Source of the DNA: Isoptericola croceus
GTDB taxonomy: Bacteria > Actinomycetota > Actinomycetes > Actinomycetales > Cellulomonadaceae
Direction of reading: 5' to 3'
NCBI RefSeq assembly: GCF_029382255.1
Contig: NZ_JARLLG010000002.1
Coordinates: 520,188 to 584,187, forward strand
DNA: 64,000 bases
In this document: piece after piece, positions 29,181-39,563 of the stretch
Layout: the number at the start of each line of letters is the position of its first letter
Numbering within the stretch: position 1 is the first letter of the stretch
Position numbers and translations under genes: made by a program
Notes under the pieces: model-generated
Told to the model about the DNA's origin: nothing
Database searches by the model: none
Seen by the model: the letters and a program-made list of their open reading frames with translations, nothing else

Positions 29181-32077
29181 GCACCCAGTCCCGCCGCCTT
29201 CCCACCGGAGGGCGGATCGACCGCAACACCGTCTGGACCGTCACTGTCGACGGCGTCGAGTACGCCGGTCACCCCGGTGACACGGTCGCCTCCGCGATGC
29301 TCGCGGGCGGGCAGGTCCGCGTGGGTGACTCGATCTACCGTGGCCGGCCCCGCGGCATCGTGGCCGCCGGCGCGGAAGAGCCCAACGCGTTGCTGCAGGT
29401 CGGTGGCGACTGTCCGGAGCCTATGGTGCCCGCCACCACGCGCGCCCTGGTCGACGGCCTCGTCGCCAGCAGCCTGTCCGGCCTCGGAGTCCTGGATCCC
29501 GAGACCGACGAGGCGATCTACGACAAGTACTTCCTGCACACCGACGTCCTCGTCGTCGGGGGCGGCCCCGCCGGGCTCGCCGCGGCCCGGTCCGCGTCCC
29601 GGTCCGGGGCTCGGGTCGTGCTGCTCGACGAGCGTTCCGAGCTCGGCGGGTCACTGCTGTCGAGCCGGGACGAGCAGGTCAACGGCCGACCCGTCCTCGA
29701 CTGGGTCGCGGAGACCGCCGAGGCCCTGGCCGCCGAGCCTGAGGTCACCGTGCTCACCCGCACCGTCGCCTTCGGCTCCTACGACGACAACTACGTGCTG
29801 GCGGTCCAGAACCGCACCGACCACCTCCACGCACCGGCGCCGCGTGGCGTCTCTCGGCAGAGGGTCTGGCACATCCGAGCTCGTCGGGTCGTGCTGGCCA
29901 CCGGAGCGCACGAGCGGCCCCTGGTCTTCGCCGGCAACGACCGTCCGGGCGTCATGCTGGCCGATGCGGTCCGGACGTACCTGAACCGGTACGCCGTCTC
30001 CGTGGGCGACAGCGTGGTCGTCGCCACGACCAATGACAGTGCCTACGACCTGGTCTCCGACCTGCTCGCAGCCGGCGTCGACGTGCCCGTCGTCCTGGAC
30101 GCCCGCGTGACGTTGTCCGACCGCGCCGCCGCCTGCTCGGCCTCCCACGGCGTCCCCGTGGGACTGGGTATGGTCGTCGTGGCGACACACGGCGAGCCCC
30201 GGGTGTCCTCGGTGGAGATCAGCAAGATCGACGACCACGGACAGCTCGTGGGCGAGCGTTACACCATCGCGTGCGACACATTGGCGGTCTCGGGTGGTTG
30301 GAGCCCGGTCGTGCACCTGCACAGCCAACGCGGCGGCAAGCTCCGCTGGGACGACCTGTCGGCCGCGTTCGTTCCGGTCGGGACCGTCAAGGACCAGCAG
30401 GTCGTCGGGGCTGCTGCTGGCACGTTCACCCTGGACGACGGGCTGCGTGAGGGTGCCATCGCCGGCGCCGAAGCAGCCACGCGGGCCGGCTTCGCGGTCC
30501 CCCCGCTCGAGGTCGCGGGCTCGGCGCCGCTCGTCGAGGCCGGCGAAGTTCGCCAGCTGTGGCTGGTCCCCGCGATCGACAACGACGACCCCGGGGAGTG
30601 GGACGAGCACTTCGTCGACCTCCAACGTGACCAGACCGTCGCAGACGTGTGGCGCGCCACCGGGGCCGGGATGCGCAGCGTGGAGCATGTCAAGCGCTAC
30701 ACCTCCATCGGTACCGGGCAGGACCAGGGCAAGACGTCCGGAGTCAACGCCATCGGAGTCATCGCCGCCGCCCTCGGCGGGCCCGGCTCGTCGGGCATCG
30801 GCGAGGTCGGGACGACGACCTACCGTGCCCCTTACTCACCGGTCTCCTTCGCCGCCCTGGCCGGTCGCGAGCGCGGCGCGCTGTTCGACCCCGAGCGCAC
30901 CACGCCGATCCACCCCTGGCACGTCGAGCAGGGTGCCGACTTCGAGATCGTCGGCCAGTGGCTCCGTCCGCGGTACTACCCGCTGCCCGGGGAGGACATG
31001 GACGCCGCCGTTCACCGCGAGTGCCAGGCGGCCCGGACGGGTGTGGCCATGATGGACGCTTCCACGCTGGGCAAGATCGAGATCAGCGGCACGGACGCGG
31101 GGGAGTTCCTCAACCGGATCTACACCAACGCGTTCAAGAAGCTCCCCGTCGGCTCCGCCCGCTACGGAGTGATGTGCAAGCCCGACGGGATGATCTTCGA
31201 CGACGGCGTCACCCTCCGGCTGGCCGAGAAGCGCTACTTCATGACCACCACCACTGGTGGCGCCGCCACGGTGCTCGACTGGTTGGAGGAGTGGCTGCAG
31301 ACCGAGTGGCCCGAGCTCGACGTCTACTGCACGTCGGTCACCGAGCAGTGGTCCACCATCGCCGTGGTCGGCCCTCGCTCCCGCGAGGTGATCGCCCGGG
31401 TCGCACCCGACCTGGACGTGAGCAACGAGGCATTCCCGTTCATGACGATGCGAGAGACCGTGCTCGCCTCGGGTGTCCCGACACGGATCTGCCGGATCTC
31501 GTTCTCCGGTGAGCTCGCCTTCGAGATCAACGTTTCCGGCTGGTACGGGCTCTCGGTCTGGCAGCAGGTGTACGCCGCGGGCCAGGACCTGGGCATCACT
31601 CCGTATGGCACCGAGACGATGCATGTGCTCAGGGCCGAGAAGGGCTATCCCATCGTCGGGCAGGACACCGACGGCACGGTCACCCCGCAGGACGCGGGCA
31701 TGGAGTGGATCGTGTCCAAGCGGAAGGACTTCGTCGGCCGGCGCTCCTACGCCCGCCCCGACGCCCTGCGCACCGACCGCAAGCACATGGTCGGGGTGCT
31801 GCCCGTCGACCGGACCACCGTCCTGCCCGAGGGGAGCCAGCTGATCGCCGCCGGGACGCAGATCGGCGCCGGAGTGGATCCGGTATCGATGCTCGGACAC
31901 GTCACTTCGAGCTACCACAGTGCGGCCCTCGGGCGCCCGTTCGGCCTCGCCCTCATCGAGAGCGGCCGGGACCGGATCGGTGAGGTGCTGGTGGCTCCGG
32001 TGGGTGACCAGCTGATCGAGGTCGAGGTGACCTCCTCCGTGCTCTATGACCCCGAAGGGACGAGGCGAGATGGATGA
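29177..32077 (+). CDS. soxA: sarcosine oxidase alpha subunit
   Basis: 966 residues, normal for SoxA. An N-terminal 2Fe-2S-ferredoxin-like fold ([20 protein letters not shown]) is followed by a nucleotide domain ([17 protein letters not shown]) that binds NAD+, and by a C-terminal GcvT-like folate domain (from about residue 590: [27 protein letters not shown]) that converts the imine intermediate to 5,10-methylene-THF. It shares an ATGA overlap with soxD and an eight-base overlap with soxG. Confidence 0.95.
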   Translation: MSTQSRRLPTGGRIDRNTVWTVTVDGVEYAGHPGDTVASAMLAGGQVRVGDSIYRGRPRGIVAAGAEEPNALLQVGGDCPEPMVPATTRALVDGLVASSLSGLGVLDPETDEAIYDKYFLHTDVLVVGGGPAGLAAARSASRSGARVVLLDERSELGGSLLSSRDEQVNGRPVLDWVAETAEALAAEPEVTVLTRTVAFGSYDDNYVLAVQNRTDHLHAPAPRGVSRQRVWHIRARRVVLATGAHERPLVFAGNDRPGVMLADAVRTYLNRYAVSVGDSVVVATTNDSAYDLVSDLLAAGVDVPVVLDARVTLSDRAAACSASHGVPVGLGMVVVATHGEPRVSSVEISKIDDHGQLVGERYTIACDTLAVSGGWSPVVHLHSQRGGKLRWDDLSAAFVPVGTVKDQQVVGAAAGTFTLDDGLREGAIAGAEAATRAGFAVPPLEVAGSAPLVEAGEVRQLWLVPAIDNDDPGEWDEHFVDLQRDQTVADVWRATGAGMRSVEHVKRYTSIGTGQDQGKTSGVNAIGVIAAALGGPGSSGIGEVGTTTYRAPYSPVSFAALAGRERGALFDPERTTPIHPWHVEQGADFEIVGQWLRPRYYPLPGEDMDAAVHRECQAARTGVAMMDASTLGKIEISGTDAGEFLNRIYTNAFKKLPVGSARYGVMCKPDGMIFDDGVTLRLAEKRYFMTTTTGGAATVLDWLEEWLQTEWPELDVYCTSVTEQWSTIAVVGPRSREVIARVAPDLDVSNEAFPFMTMRETVLASGVPTRICRISFSGELAFEINVSGWYGLSVWQQVYAAGQDLGITPYGTETMHVLRAEKGYPIVGQDTDGTVTPQDAGMEWIVSKRKDFVGRRSYARPDALRTDRKHMVGVLPVDRTTVLPEGSQLIAAGTQIGAGVDPVSMLGHVTSSYHSAALGRPFGLALIESGRDRIGEVLVAPVGDQLIEVEVTSSVLYDPEGTRRDG

Positions 32078-32684
32078 CCTGACCCTGCAGCGCAGGAGCC
32101 CTCTGGCGGACCTGGCGGACCGCATGCGTGACGGCGCGGTCACCGGCAGCCGGCACGTGCGGCTGGCGGAGCTGCCGTTCTGGACCATGATCAGTGTGCG
32201 GGTGGATCCCGGCTCGCCGGCCGCCGCCGCTGTCGAGGGGGTGTTGGGCGCGGACCTCCCCCGGTGGTGCGGCCAGGTGACGGCGCACGGCCTCGACCAC
32301 GTGCTCTGGCTCGGCCCTGACGAGTGGCTCATCGTCTCCGAGGTGGCGCCGTCTGACCTTCACGGCGCGCTCACCGACGCTGTCGGCGAGGCCCACGCGG
32401 CGGTGGTCGATGTGTCCGCCAACAGGACCTTGCTGGAGCTCTCCGGACCGGGTGCGCGGTCCGTCCTCGAGAAGGGATGTCCGGTCGACCTGCATCCGCG
32501 TGCCTTCGAGGTCGGCAGGGCCGTGTCGACAACTCTGGCTCGCGTCCCGCTGCTGCTGTGCCAGACCGGGCCGGACACCTACTGCCTGTTGCCACGCTCC
32601 TCGTTCGCACAGTACGTCGCCTGTTGGCTGCTGGACGCGATGCAGGAGCTCGGTTCGGACTTCCAGGACGGTTCGGCTTCCTGA
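32070..32684 (+). CDS. soxG: sarcosine oxidase gamma subunit
   Basis: 204 residues with the weakly conserved SoxG pattern: [10 protein letters not shown] at the N-terminus, then [12 protein letters not shown] and [17 protein letters not shown], a GcvT-like fold. It completes the SoxBDAG set. The start MDDLTLQ lies inside the 3' end of soxA; the upstream in-frame ATG would lengthen that overlap without a ribosome site. Its stop overlaps the sdaA start (TGATG). Confidence 0.93.
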   Translation: MDDLTLQRRSPLADLADRMRDGAVTGSRHVRLAELPFWTMISVRVDPGSPAAAAVEGVLGADLPRWCGQVTAHGLDHVLWLGPDEWLIVSEVAPSDLHGALTDAVGEAHAAVVDVSANRTLLELSGPGARSVLEKGCPVDLHPRAFEVGRAVSTTLARVPLLLCQTGPDTYCLLPRSSFAQYVACWLLDAMQELGSDFQDGSAS

Positions 32685-34054
32685 TGGCCCTGTCCGCATT
32701 CGACCTCTACTCCGTCGGCATCGGGCCGTCGTCCTCGCACACGGTCGGACCGATGCGTGCCGCGCAACAGTTCGCCGACGGCCTGGCCGAGGCCGGTCGC
32801 CTGCCCGAGGTGCGGCGGATCCGGGCCGAGCTGTTCGGGTCGCTCGGTGCCACGGGCCACGGGCACGGCTCCGCGAAGGCAGTCGTGCTCGGTCTGGAGG
32901 GGGAGGATCCGGCCACCACCGACACCGACCGGGCCGACGGCCGGATCGACGAGATCCGAGCCGGTGGCTTCCTGCTGCTCGCAGGCACCACCCCGGTCCG
33001 GTTCGACGTGGACACCGACCTGATCATGCACCGGCGCAAGAGCCTGCCGGCCCATCCCAACGGGATGAGGTTCGCCGTCTTCGACGAGGCCGACGCCGAG
33101 ATCAGCCAGCGCACCTACTACTCCGTCGGTGGCGGCTTCGTCGTCGACGAGAAGGCCACCGGCGCCGACCGCGTCGTCGTCGACGACACCCCGGTCAAGT
33201 TCCCGTTCACCACGGGAGGCGAGCTCCTTGAGATCTGCGCGCGCGAGGGGATGAAGGTCAGTGAGGTGATGCTCGCCAACGAGCAGGCATGGCGTACCGA
33301 GGCCGAGGTCCGGGCCGGGATGCTGCACCTGTGGTCGGTCATGGCCGAGTGCGTGGAGCGAGGCTTCCACCGCGAGGGCGTGCTCCCCGGCGGCCTGCGC
33401 GTCCCTCGGCGGGCGCCTCGCCTGTACCGGGAGCTGTCCAGCAACCTCGGCGCGGACCCGCTGTACGTGATGGACTGGGTCAACCTGTACGCGCTCGCGG
33501 TCAACGAGGAGAACGCCTCGGGCGGCCGGATCGTCACGGCACCGACCAACGGCGCCGCCGGAATCATCCCCGCGGTGCTGCACTACTACGTCCGGTTCGT
33601 CCCTGGTGCGAACGACGACGGCATCGTGCGGTTCATGCTCACGGCGGCGGCGATCGGGATCTTGTTCAAGATCAACGCCTCGATCTCGGGCGCCGAGGTC
33701 GGTTGCCAGGGGGAGGTGGGGTCGGCGTGCTCCATGGCGGCCGCAGGTCTTGCCGAGGTCCTGGGCGGCAGCTCGCTCCAGGTGGAGAACGCTGCGGAGG
33801 TCGGGATCGAGCACAACCTCGGCCTGACGTGCGATCCGGTGGGCGGCCTGGTACAGATCCCGTGCATCGAACGCAACGCGATCGCCTCGATCAAGGCGAT
33901 CAACGCCGCACGGCTCAGCATCAACGGCGACGGGAGCCACAAGGTGAGCCTGGACAAGGCCATCAAGACCATGCGGGACACTGGCCGGGACATGAAGACC
34001 AAGTACAAGGAGACCGCGCGCGGCGGTCTCGCCGTCAACGTGATCGAGTGCTGA
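32684..34054 (+). CDS. sdaA: L-serine ammonia-lyase, iron-sulfur type
   Basis: 456 residues of the single-chain form: N-terminal domain with [11 protein letters not shown], catalytic domain with [14 protein letters not shown] and the cluster cysteines in [14 protein letters not shown] and [13 protein letters not shown]. It deaminates L-serine to pyruvate and ammonia with a [4Fe-4S] cluster acting as Lewis acid. It drains serine made by the operon's GlyA, so one betaine carbon backbone ends as pyruvate. One-base overlaps with soxG before and the oxidoreductase gene after keep it in the coupled string. Confidence 0.95.
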   Translation: MALSAFDLYSVGIGPSSSHTVGPMRAAQQFADGLAEAGRLPEVRRIRAELFGSLGATGHGHGSAKAVVLGLEGEDPATTDTDRADGRIDEIRAGGFLLLAGTTPVRFDVDTDLIMHRRKSLPAHPNGMRFAVFDEADAEISQRTYYSVGGGFVVDEKATGADRVVVDDTPVKFPFTTGGELLEICAREGMKVSEVMLANEQAWRTEAEVRAGMLHLWSVMAECVERGFHREGVLPGGLRVPRRAPRLYRELSSNLGADPLYVMDWVNLYALAVNEENASGGRIVTAPTNGAAGIIPAVLHYYVRFVPGANDDGIVRFMLTAAAIGILFKINASISGAEVGCQGEVGSACSMAAAGLAEVLGGSSLQVENAAEVGIEHNLGLTCDPVGGLVQIPCIERNAIASIKAINAARLSINGDGSHKVSLDKAIKTMRDTGRDMKTKYKETARGGLAVNVIEC

Positions 34055-36345
34055 TGGAAGCTGATGAATCTCTGCTGGGGTCTGCGGACGAGTCGGGACT
34101 GAGCGTCGAGCAGCCTCACCACCACGCTGCAGGGGTGACCGCGGTCACCGTGGCGATGCGGCGCGCGCTGACGGAGATGGGACCGGTCCGCACCGCCCGG
34201 ACGCTGGCGCGGCTCAACCAGGTGGACGGGTTCGACTGCATGAGCTGCGCGTGGCCCGACCCGGACCCAGAGCATCGGCACCGTGCCGAGTTCTGCGAGA
34301 ACGGCGCCAAGGCGGTCGCCGAGGAAGCCACCAAGGCCCGGGTCACCCCCGAGTTCTTCGCCGAGCACAGCGTCGGCGACCTGCTCCGGCAGGCCGACCA
34401 CTGGTTGGGCAAGCAGGGGCGCCTCACGCATCCCATGGTCAAGTGGCCCGGATCCGACCACTACGAGCCGATCTCGTGGGACGGCGGCCTGCGCCTGGTG
34501 GCCGAGCACCTGCAGCAGCTCGGCTCGCCGGACGAGGCGGTCTTCTACACCTCCGGACGCGCCTCGAACGAGGCGGCCTTCGCGTACCAGCTGTTCGTGC
34601 GTGAGCTCGGGACGAACAACCTGCCGGACTGTTCCAACATGTGCCACGAGTCCAGTGGCGTCGCGCTGATCGACACCATCGGGATCGGCAAGGGCAGCGT
34701 CAGCCTGGACGACCTGTACCGAGCAGAGCTGATCGTGCTGGCCGGTCAGAACCCCGGGACCAATCATCCGCGGATGCTCTCCGCGCTCGAGACCGCCAAG
34801 AAGCGCGGCGCGCGCATCATCTCGATCAACCCGCTGCGCGAGGCGGGTCTGGTGAACTTCCACAACCCCCAGAACGCCCAGGGTGTCCTCGGGCGCGGAA
34901 CGGATCTGACCGACCTGCACCTTCAGGTCCGGCTCAACGGCGACCTCGCGCTCTTCCAGGCCATCGGCGCGCTCCTGGTCGAGTGGGACGCCCTCGATCG
35001 CGACTTCGCGGCCCGCTGCACCGAGGGCTTCGAGGCGTGGCGCGACCATGTTGCCGGCGTGGACTGGGAGCGGGTGATGGCAGTCACCGGGTTGAGCCGT
35101 GACCAGATCACGCAAGCGGCCAGGATGATCGCCGACTCCGACGCCACCGTGTACTGCTGGGCGATGGGCCTGACGCAGCACCGCAACGCGGTGGCCACCA
35201 TCAAGGAGGTCGTCAACCTGGCACTGGCCCGTGGGGACATCGGCAAGCCCGGCGCCGGCCTGTGCCCGGTGCGCGGCCACTCCAACGTCCAGGGCGACCG
35301 CACGATGGGCATCTGGGAGAAGCCTCCGAAGGCCTTCCTGGACGCCCTGGCCGCCGAGTACGGCTTCGAGCCACCGCGGCACCACGGCTACGACACCGTG
35401 GAGAGCATCCACGCCATGCTCGAGGACAAGGCGTCGGTGTTCGTGGCGCTGGGAGGCAACTTCCTGCACGCCGCCCCCGATACCGCTCTGACCGCCGAGG
35501 CGCTGCAGCGCACCGCACTGACCGTGCAGATCTCCACCAAGCTGAACCGGTCCCACCTGATCACCGGACGCACCGCGCTCATCCTGCCCACCCTGGGCCG
35601 GACCGAGCGCGACGACCGAGCCTCGGGACCGCAGTTCATCACGGTCGAGGACTCCATGTCGGTGGTCCACGCCTCTCGCGGGCGACTCGACCCCGCCAGC
35701 GAACATCTGCGGTCCGAGGTGGCCATCGTCACCGGCCTCGCCGAAGCGACCCTCGGACGGGACTCGGTGGTGGACTGGAGGGCCTTGGGTGCGGACTACA
35801 GCCTGATCCGGGCCGGCATCGAAAGAGTGGTGCCCGGGTTCGAGGACTACGAGCGGCGGGTCTCGCGCCGCGGCGGCTTCGTGCTGCCGCACCCCCCGCG
35901 TGACAGCCGCACCTTCACGACAGCCACCGGCAAGGCGCACTTCACGGCGTCCCCGCTCGAGACCCTCGAGGTGCCGGAAGGCCACCTGGTGCTGCAGACG
36001 CTGCGCAGCCATGACCAGTTCAACACCACCGTCTACGGACTCAGCGACCGCTACCGCGGAATCGAGGGTGGCCGCCTGGTGGTGATGGTCAACCGACGGG
36101 ACCTGCAGGCGCTGGGCCTGCGTGCCGGCGACCTGGTCGACATCATCGCGTGCTGGGACGACGGGAGGGACCGCCGTGTGCACGGCTTCCGCGTCGTCGA
36201 GTACGACACCCCCGTCGGTACCGCTGCCGCCTACTACCCGGAGACCAACCCTCTGGTGCCACTGGACTCCGCGGCCGTGGGGAGCAACACCCCGACCTCG
36301 AAGTCTGTGATCGTCAGGCTCGAGCGTTCTGCGGTCGGTCGATGA
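34054..36345 (+). CDS. FdhF/YdeP-type molybdopterin oxidoreductase, probable formate dehydrogenase
   Basis: 763 residues, the usual length of the YdeP/FdhF-like alpha subunits. An N-terminal Cys pair (DGFDCMSCAWPDPDPEH) may hold a cluster or metal; the molybdenum-ligand Cys lies in PDCSNMCHESSG; the C-terminal molybdopterin-dinucleotide domain includes SHDQFNTTVYGL and NRRDLQALGL. The operon makes formate through PurU and formaldehyde oxidation, and an FdhD gene stands at the head of the block, so oxidation of formate to CO2 is the likely job. The electron acceptor is unknown and no beta subunit is encoded nearby. Last intact gene of the rightward operon. Confidence 0.85.
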   Translation: MEADESLLGSADESGLSVEQPHHHAAGVTAVTVAMRRALTEMGPVRTARTLARLNQVDGFDCMSCAWPDPDPEHRHRAEFCENGAKAVAEEATKARVTPEFFAEHSVGDLLRQADHWLGKQGRLTHPMVKWPGSDHYEPISWDGGLRLVAEHLQQLGSPDEAVFYTSGRASNEAAFAYQLFVRELGTNNLPDCSNMCHESSGVALIDTIGIGKGSVSLDDLYRAELIVLAGQNPGTNHPRMLSALETAKKRGARIISINPLREAGLVNFHNPQNAQGVLGRGTDLTDLHLQVRLNGDLALFQAIGALLVEWDALDRDFAARCTEGFEAWRDHVAGVDWERVMAVTGLSRDQITQAARMIADSDATVYCWAMGLTQHRNAVATIKEVVNLALARGDIGKPGAGLCPVRGHSNVQGDRTMGIWEKPPKAFLDALAAEYGFEPPRHHGYDTVESIHAMLEDKASVFVALGGNFLHAAPDTALTAEALQRTALTVQISTKLNRSHLITGRTALILPTLGRTERDDRASGPQFITVEDSMSVVHASRGRLDPASEHLRSEVAIVTGLAEATLGRDSVVDWRALGADYSLIRAGIERVVPGFEDYERRVSRRGGFVLPHPPRDSRTFTTATGKAHFTASPLETLEVPEGHLVLQTLRSHDQFNTTVYGLSDRYRGIEGGRLVVMVNRRDLQALGLRAGDLVDIIACWDDGRDRRVHGFRVVEYDTPVGTAAAYYPETNPLVPLDSAAVGSNTPTSKSVIVRLERSAVGR

Positions 36346-36447
36346 GGAGCATCAGGACACCCGTGGGGAAGGACACGCCCAGCCGAGCTTGGCGGTGATC
36401 CTTCGGCGGCCCAAGGGCGGGCGGCAGGAGCTGAAAGGAGTGTCCGG

Positions 36448-36656
36448 ATGGACGCGGTGATGCGAGCTGCCGTCGAACGCCTGCCCGCCGAGCAGTTCCG
36501 CGAGAAGGGCAAGTACGTCGGGATCTGTGGCCAGGGGCCCCGGCCCATCCCGAGCTTGCGGAATGGCTGGTGGCGCAGGGCATCGAGTCGATCTCTCTGA
36601 ACCCCGACACCGTCGTCGACACCTGGCCCTGCCTGGCGCGCCTCGGACGGGGGTAG
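36448..36656 (+). pseudogene. ppsA: ppsA 3' remnant with frameshift (phosphoenolpyruvate synthase)
   Basis: A strong ribosome site (AAAGGAG) leads into an ATG frame ending KGKYVGICGQGP, then the reading continues in another frame as PELAEWLVAQGIESISLNPD and TVVDTW before a TAG. Joined, this is the conserved C-terminal end of PpsA, the enzyme that turns pyruvate into PEP. At least one indel near 36535 breaks the frame and most of the roughly 790-residue enzyme is missing. An intact ppsA would fit here functionally, as it would carry the pyruvate made by SdaA into gluconeogenesis. The remaining bases 36346-36447 hold no gene. Confidence 0.82.
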
Positions 36657-36671
36657 CCGTCCGACGGGTGT

Positions 36672-37301
36672 TCAGTGACCGCGGGCGATCCAGGCCTCGA
36701 GGTCCGGGCGCTCGGTGCCGACGGTGGTGTCATCGCCGTGACCGGTGTGCACCACTGTCTCCGGCGGCAACGACAGCAGCTTGGTGCGGATCGACTCGAT
36801 GATCGTGGGGAAGTCGCTGAAGGACCGCCCGGTCGCGCCGGGGCCGCCTTGGAAGAGCGTGTCGCCGGTGAACACGGCGCCCAGATCCGGGCAGTAGAAG
36901 CAACAGGCACCCGGCGCATGGCCGGGAGTGTGCAAGGTCTCGAGGCGCACGCCGCCCACCGTGACGACGTCACCGTCCGCGAGCTCACGATCCGGGGGGA
37001 ACGGGTGCACCCGGTCCCACAGCACGCGGTCGTCCGGGTGCAGGTAGGAGGGGGCACCTGTGGCTGCGCACAGCTTGCCGACCGCGCCGATGTGGTCGTC
37101 GTGGGCATGGGTGAGCAGGACGGCCAGGACCCGGCGGCCACCGACCGCCGCCAGAACAGGTTCGGCGTCGTGGGCGGCGTCGATGATGACGCACTCCTCG
37201 TCGTCGCCGACCACCCAGACGTTGTTCTCGACGTCCCAGGTGCCGCCGTCGAGGCTGAAGGTGCCAGCGGTGACGACCCGGGTGCAGCGGACGTCGCTCA
37301 C
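36672..37301 (-). CDS. metallo-beta-lactamase-fold hydrolase, probable S-formylmycothiol hydrolase
   Basis: 209 residues with the metal motif THAHDDHIG and further ligands in [12 protein letters not shown] and HTGHGDDT, as in glyoxalase-II-like hydrolases. The GTG start overlaps the stop of the alcohol dehydrogenase gene (GTGA). In actinobacteria this hydrolase commonly accompanies the mycothiol-dependent formaldehyde dehydrogenase, where hydrolysis of the S-formyl adduct to formate and free mycothiol is the proposed role. That role is from context. The long open frame upstream of the GTG is a shadow of the dehydrogenase gene. Confidence 0.85.
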   Translation of the reverse strand: MSDVRCTRVVTAGTFSLDGGTWDVENNVWVVGDDEECVIIDAAHDAEPVLAAVGGRRVLAVLLTHAHDDHIGAVGKLCAATGAPSYLHPDDRVLWDRVHPFPPDRELADGDVVTVGGVRLETLHTPGHAPGACCFYCPDLGAVFTGDTLFQGGPGATGRSFSDFPTIIESIRTKLLSLPPETVVHTGHGDDTTVGTERPDLEAWIARGH

Positions 37302-38383
37302 AGCGCGACCACCGAGCGCAGCACCTCGCCGCGGTGCATCTTCGCGAACGCCACTTCGACGTCCTTGAGACCGATGGTCTCGCTGACGAACTCCGAGAGC
37401 GGGAAGCGGCCCTGCTGGGCGAGGTCGACCAGCATCGGGAAGTCGCGGGAGGGAAGGCAGTCGCCGTACCAGGACGACTTCAACGTGCCTCCGCGACCGA
37501 AGACCTCGAGCAGCGGCAGGGTGATCTGCAGGTCCGGCGTCGGGACGCCGACCAGGACGACGGTGCCGGCGAGATCGCGGGCGTAGAACGCCTGCTCGTA
37601 GGTCTCCGGGCGACCCACGGCGTCGACGACCACGTCTGCGCCGAACCCGCCCGTGAGCCCTCGGACGGCCTCGACCGTGTCCTGCTGTCGGGCGTTGACG
37701 GTGTGGGTGGCACCGAACTTCTTGGCCCACTCCAGCTTCCGGTCGTCCACGTCCACGGCGATGATCGTGGTCGCCCCGGCGAGGTCCGCCCCGGCGATGG
37801 CGCCGTTGCCGACGCCTCCGCAGCCGATCACCGCGATCGAGTCGCCCCGGCTGACGCCGCCGGTGTTCACGGCAGCGCCGAATCCTGCCATCACGCCACA
37901 GCCGAGCAGGCCGGCGGCGTCAGCCGGCGCTTGCGGGTCCACCTTGGTGCACTGTCCGGCGGCGACCAGCGTCTTCTCGATGAACGCGCCGATGCCGAGG
38001 GCAGGGGAGAGCGGGGTGCCGTCAGTGAGGGTCATCGGCTGGGAGGCGTTGTGCGTGGCGAAGCAGTACTGGGGCTTGCCCTTGGCGCACGCCCGACACT
38101 GGCCGCACACCGCCCGCCAGTTGAGCACGACGAAGTCGCCGGGCGCCACCTCGGTGACACCGCTGCCGACCGCCTCCACCACGCCCGCGGCCTCATGCCC
38201 GAGCAGGAACGGGAACGCGTCGTTGATTCCCCCGTCGCGGTAGTGCATGTCGGTGTGGCACACGCCGCAGGCTTGCACCTGGACGACCGCCTCACCGGGC
38301 CCGGGGTCGGGCACCACGATGTCGACGAGCTCGACCGGTGCGCCCTTGCTGCGGGAGATGACTCCCTTGACGGTGGCAGGCAT
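37298..38383 (-). CDS. S-(hydroxymethyl)mycothiol dehydrogenase (zinc alcohol dehydrogenase)
   Basis: 361 residues of the class III-like zinc alcohol dehydrogenase family. Catalytic zinc ligands are in [11 protein letters not shown] and [11 protein letters not shown]; structural zinc cysteines in [19 protein letters not shown] motif [12 protein letters not shown]. The overall pattern matches the mycothiol-dependent formaldehyde dehydrogenase (MscR/AdhE2) of actinobacteria. It oxidises the mycothiol adduct of formaldehyde, the by-product of the Rieske demethylase and of uncoupled oxidase turnover. Middle gene of purU-adh-hydrolase. Confidence 0.93.
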   Translation of the reverse strand: MPATVKGVISRSKGAPVELVDIVVPDPGPGEAVVQVQACGVCHTDMHYRDGGINDAFPFLLGHEAAGVVEAVGSGVTEVAPGDFVVLNWRAVCGQCRACAKGKPQYCFATHNASQPMTLTDGTPLSPALGIGAFIEKTLVAAGQCTKVDPQAPADAAGLLGCGVMAGFGAAVNTGGVSRGDSIAVIGCGGVGNGAIAGADLAGATTIIAVDVDDRKLEWAKKFGATHTVNARQQDTVEAVRGLTGGFGADVVVDAVGRPETYEQAFYARDLAGTVVLVGVPTPDLQITLPLLEVFGRGGTLKSSWYGDCLPSRDFPMLVDLAQQGRFPLSEFVSETIGLKDVEVAFAKMHRGEVLRSVVAL

Positions 38384-38454
38384 GGTTCTCCTTGCTGTTT
38401 CGTGTGGCTGGTCCGCGGCGGTGGCGGTCGGTCGCGCCGGTCAGCGGATCGGGC

Positions 38455-39321
38455 TCAGCGGAAGACGACGGTGTGGTTGCGGTCCAGCAGGACGCGATGC
38501 TCGCTGTGCCAGCGGATCGCTCGGGCGAGGACCTGCGCCTCGACGTCCCGGCCCGCGGCAGTCATCTCTGCGGGGTCCAGCGAGTGGTCGACTCTGACCA
38601 CGTCCTGCTCGATGATCGGACCCTCGTCGAGGTCTGGCGTGACGTAGTGGGCGGTCGCCCCGACGAGCTTCACGCCGCGGGCATGCGCCTGGTGGTAAGG
38701 CTTGGCGCCCTTGAAGCTCGGCAGGAACGAGTGGTGGATGTTGATGGCGCGGCCTTCCAGCTTGCTGCACAGGTCGTTGGAGAGGACCTGCATGTAGCGC
38801 GCGAGGACGATGAGGTCGACGCCGTAGGTGTCCACGAGCTCCAGAAGCTGGGCCTCGGCTTCCGGCTTGGTCTCGTGCGTGACCGGAACGTGGTGGAAGG
38901 GGATGCCGTTGGTCTCGGCGACCGGCTCGAAGTCGCGGTGGTTGGACACGATCGCTGGGATCTCGATGTTCAGTGCGCCCGTCTGAGTACGGAACAGCAG
39001 GTCGTTCAGGCAGTGGCCGAAGCGGGAGACCATCAGCAGCGTGCGGGTCGGTGTGGCGACGTCGTGCAGCTGCCACGCCATGGAGAACTGGCTGGCGACG
39101 GGCGCGAAGTCTTGCCGCACCTGGTCGGCATCAGTCGCGTCGACACGGAACTGAACCCGCATGAAGAAGGTGTCGGTGAGCCGGTCGTCGAACTGCTGAC
39201 TGGCGCTGATGTTGCCGCCGTGCTCCATCACGAACTGGCTGACGGCAAAGACGATGCCGGGTGCCTCGCGACAGGTCAGTGTGAGTACGTACTCATGGCC
39301 GGCAGGGGGACAGGGTGCCAC
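38455..39321 (-). CDS. purU: formyltetrahydrofolate deformylase
   Basis: 288 residues: N-terminal ACT domain (about 10-85, LTLTCREAPGIVFAVSQF) and C-terminal formyl transferase/hydrolase domain with catalytic INIHHSFLPSF and GATAHYVTPDLDEGPII (Asn, His, Asp). It hydrolyses 10-formyl-THF to formate and THF, freeing THF for the next demethylation round. The GTG start follows AAGGAGG by six bases. The 19-bp palindrome abuts this ribosome site, so the leader is very short. First gene of the formate branch operon. Confidence 0.95.
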   Translation of the reverse strand: MAPCPPAGHEYVLTLTCREAPGIVFAVSQFVMEHGGNISASQQFDDRLTDTFFMRVQFRVDATDADQVRQDFAPVASQFSMAWQLHDVATPTRTLLMVSRFGHCLNDLLFRTQTGALNIEIPAIVSNHRDFEPVAETNGIPFHHVPVTHETKPEAEAQLLELVDTYGVDLIVLARYMQVLSNDLCSKLEGRAINIHHSFLPSFKGAKPYHQAHARGVKLVGATAHYVTPDLDEGPIIEQDVVRVDHSLDPAEMTAAGRDVEAQVLARAIRWHSEHRVLLDRNHTVVFR

Positions 39322-39334
39322 GATGGTCCTCCTT

Positions 39335-39353
39335 TTGCGTAATACACAACGCA
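39335..39353. promoter_or_regulatory. 19-bp operator-like palindrome before purU
   Basis: TTGCGTAATACACAACGCA (6-7-6, left TTGCGT, right AACGCA) ends right at the purU ribosome site. On the minus strand TTTCGT, 16 bases, TGTATT could be the promoter, putting the palindrome over the -10. A further half-site, CATTACGAAACAG, follows at 39359 and resembles the ATTACGCAACAG of the dimethylglycine oxidase promoter. The same 19-bp layout recurs at 41356. Confidence 0.65.
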
Positions 39354-39510
39354 GTGGGCATTACGAAACAGCGTGCCCTGCCTGGGGCGGCGCGTCAAGA
39401 GGTTCCCGGCGCGGAATCTGGGCCTGTGCTTCGGCTGCGGGACGTGATGGTGGGTGACCCGGTCGTGCACCGGCGGACGAGGCTGGCTTGGCTTCTGCGG
39501 CCACACGGCG

Positions 39511-39542
39511 GCGTGCCCGGGGCCGACCGGTCCCGGGCACGC
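39511..39542 (-). terminator. 11-bp perfect hairpin after the BCCT gene
   Basis: GCGTGCCCGGG (39511) pairs with CCCGGGCACGC (39532) around a 10-base loop, about 21 bases past the stop codon of the BCCT gene. No U-tract follows, so it may stop polymerase weakly or protect the 3' end of the transcript. Confidence 0.6.
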
Positions 39543-39563
39543 GCGATGAGGCCTCGACGCTCG

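Noticed and set aside
33586-36183. Very long minus-strand open frame (over 800 codons) opposite sdaA and the molybdopterin enzyme gene
   Set aside because: In GC-rich DNA the frame opposite a real gene stays open by codon bias. Its protein is low-complexity (Gly, Arg, Val, Asp), has no domain pattern, and the plus-strand genes are clear.
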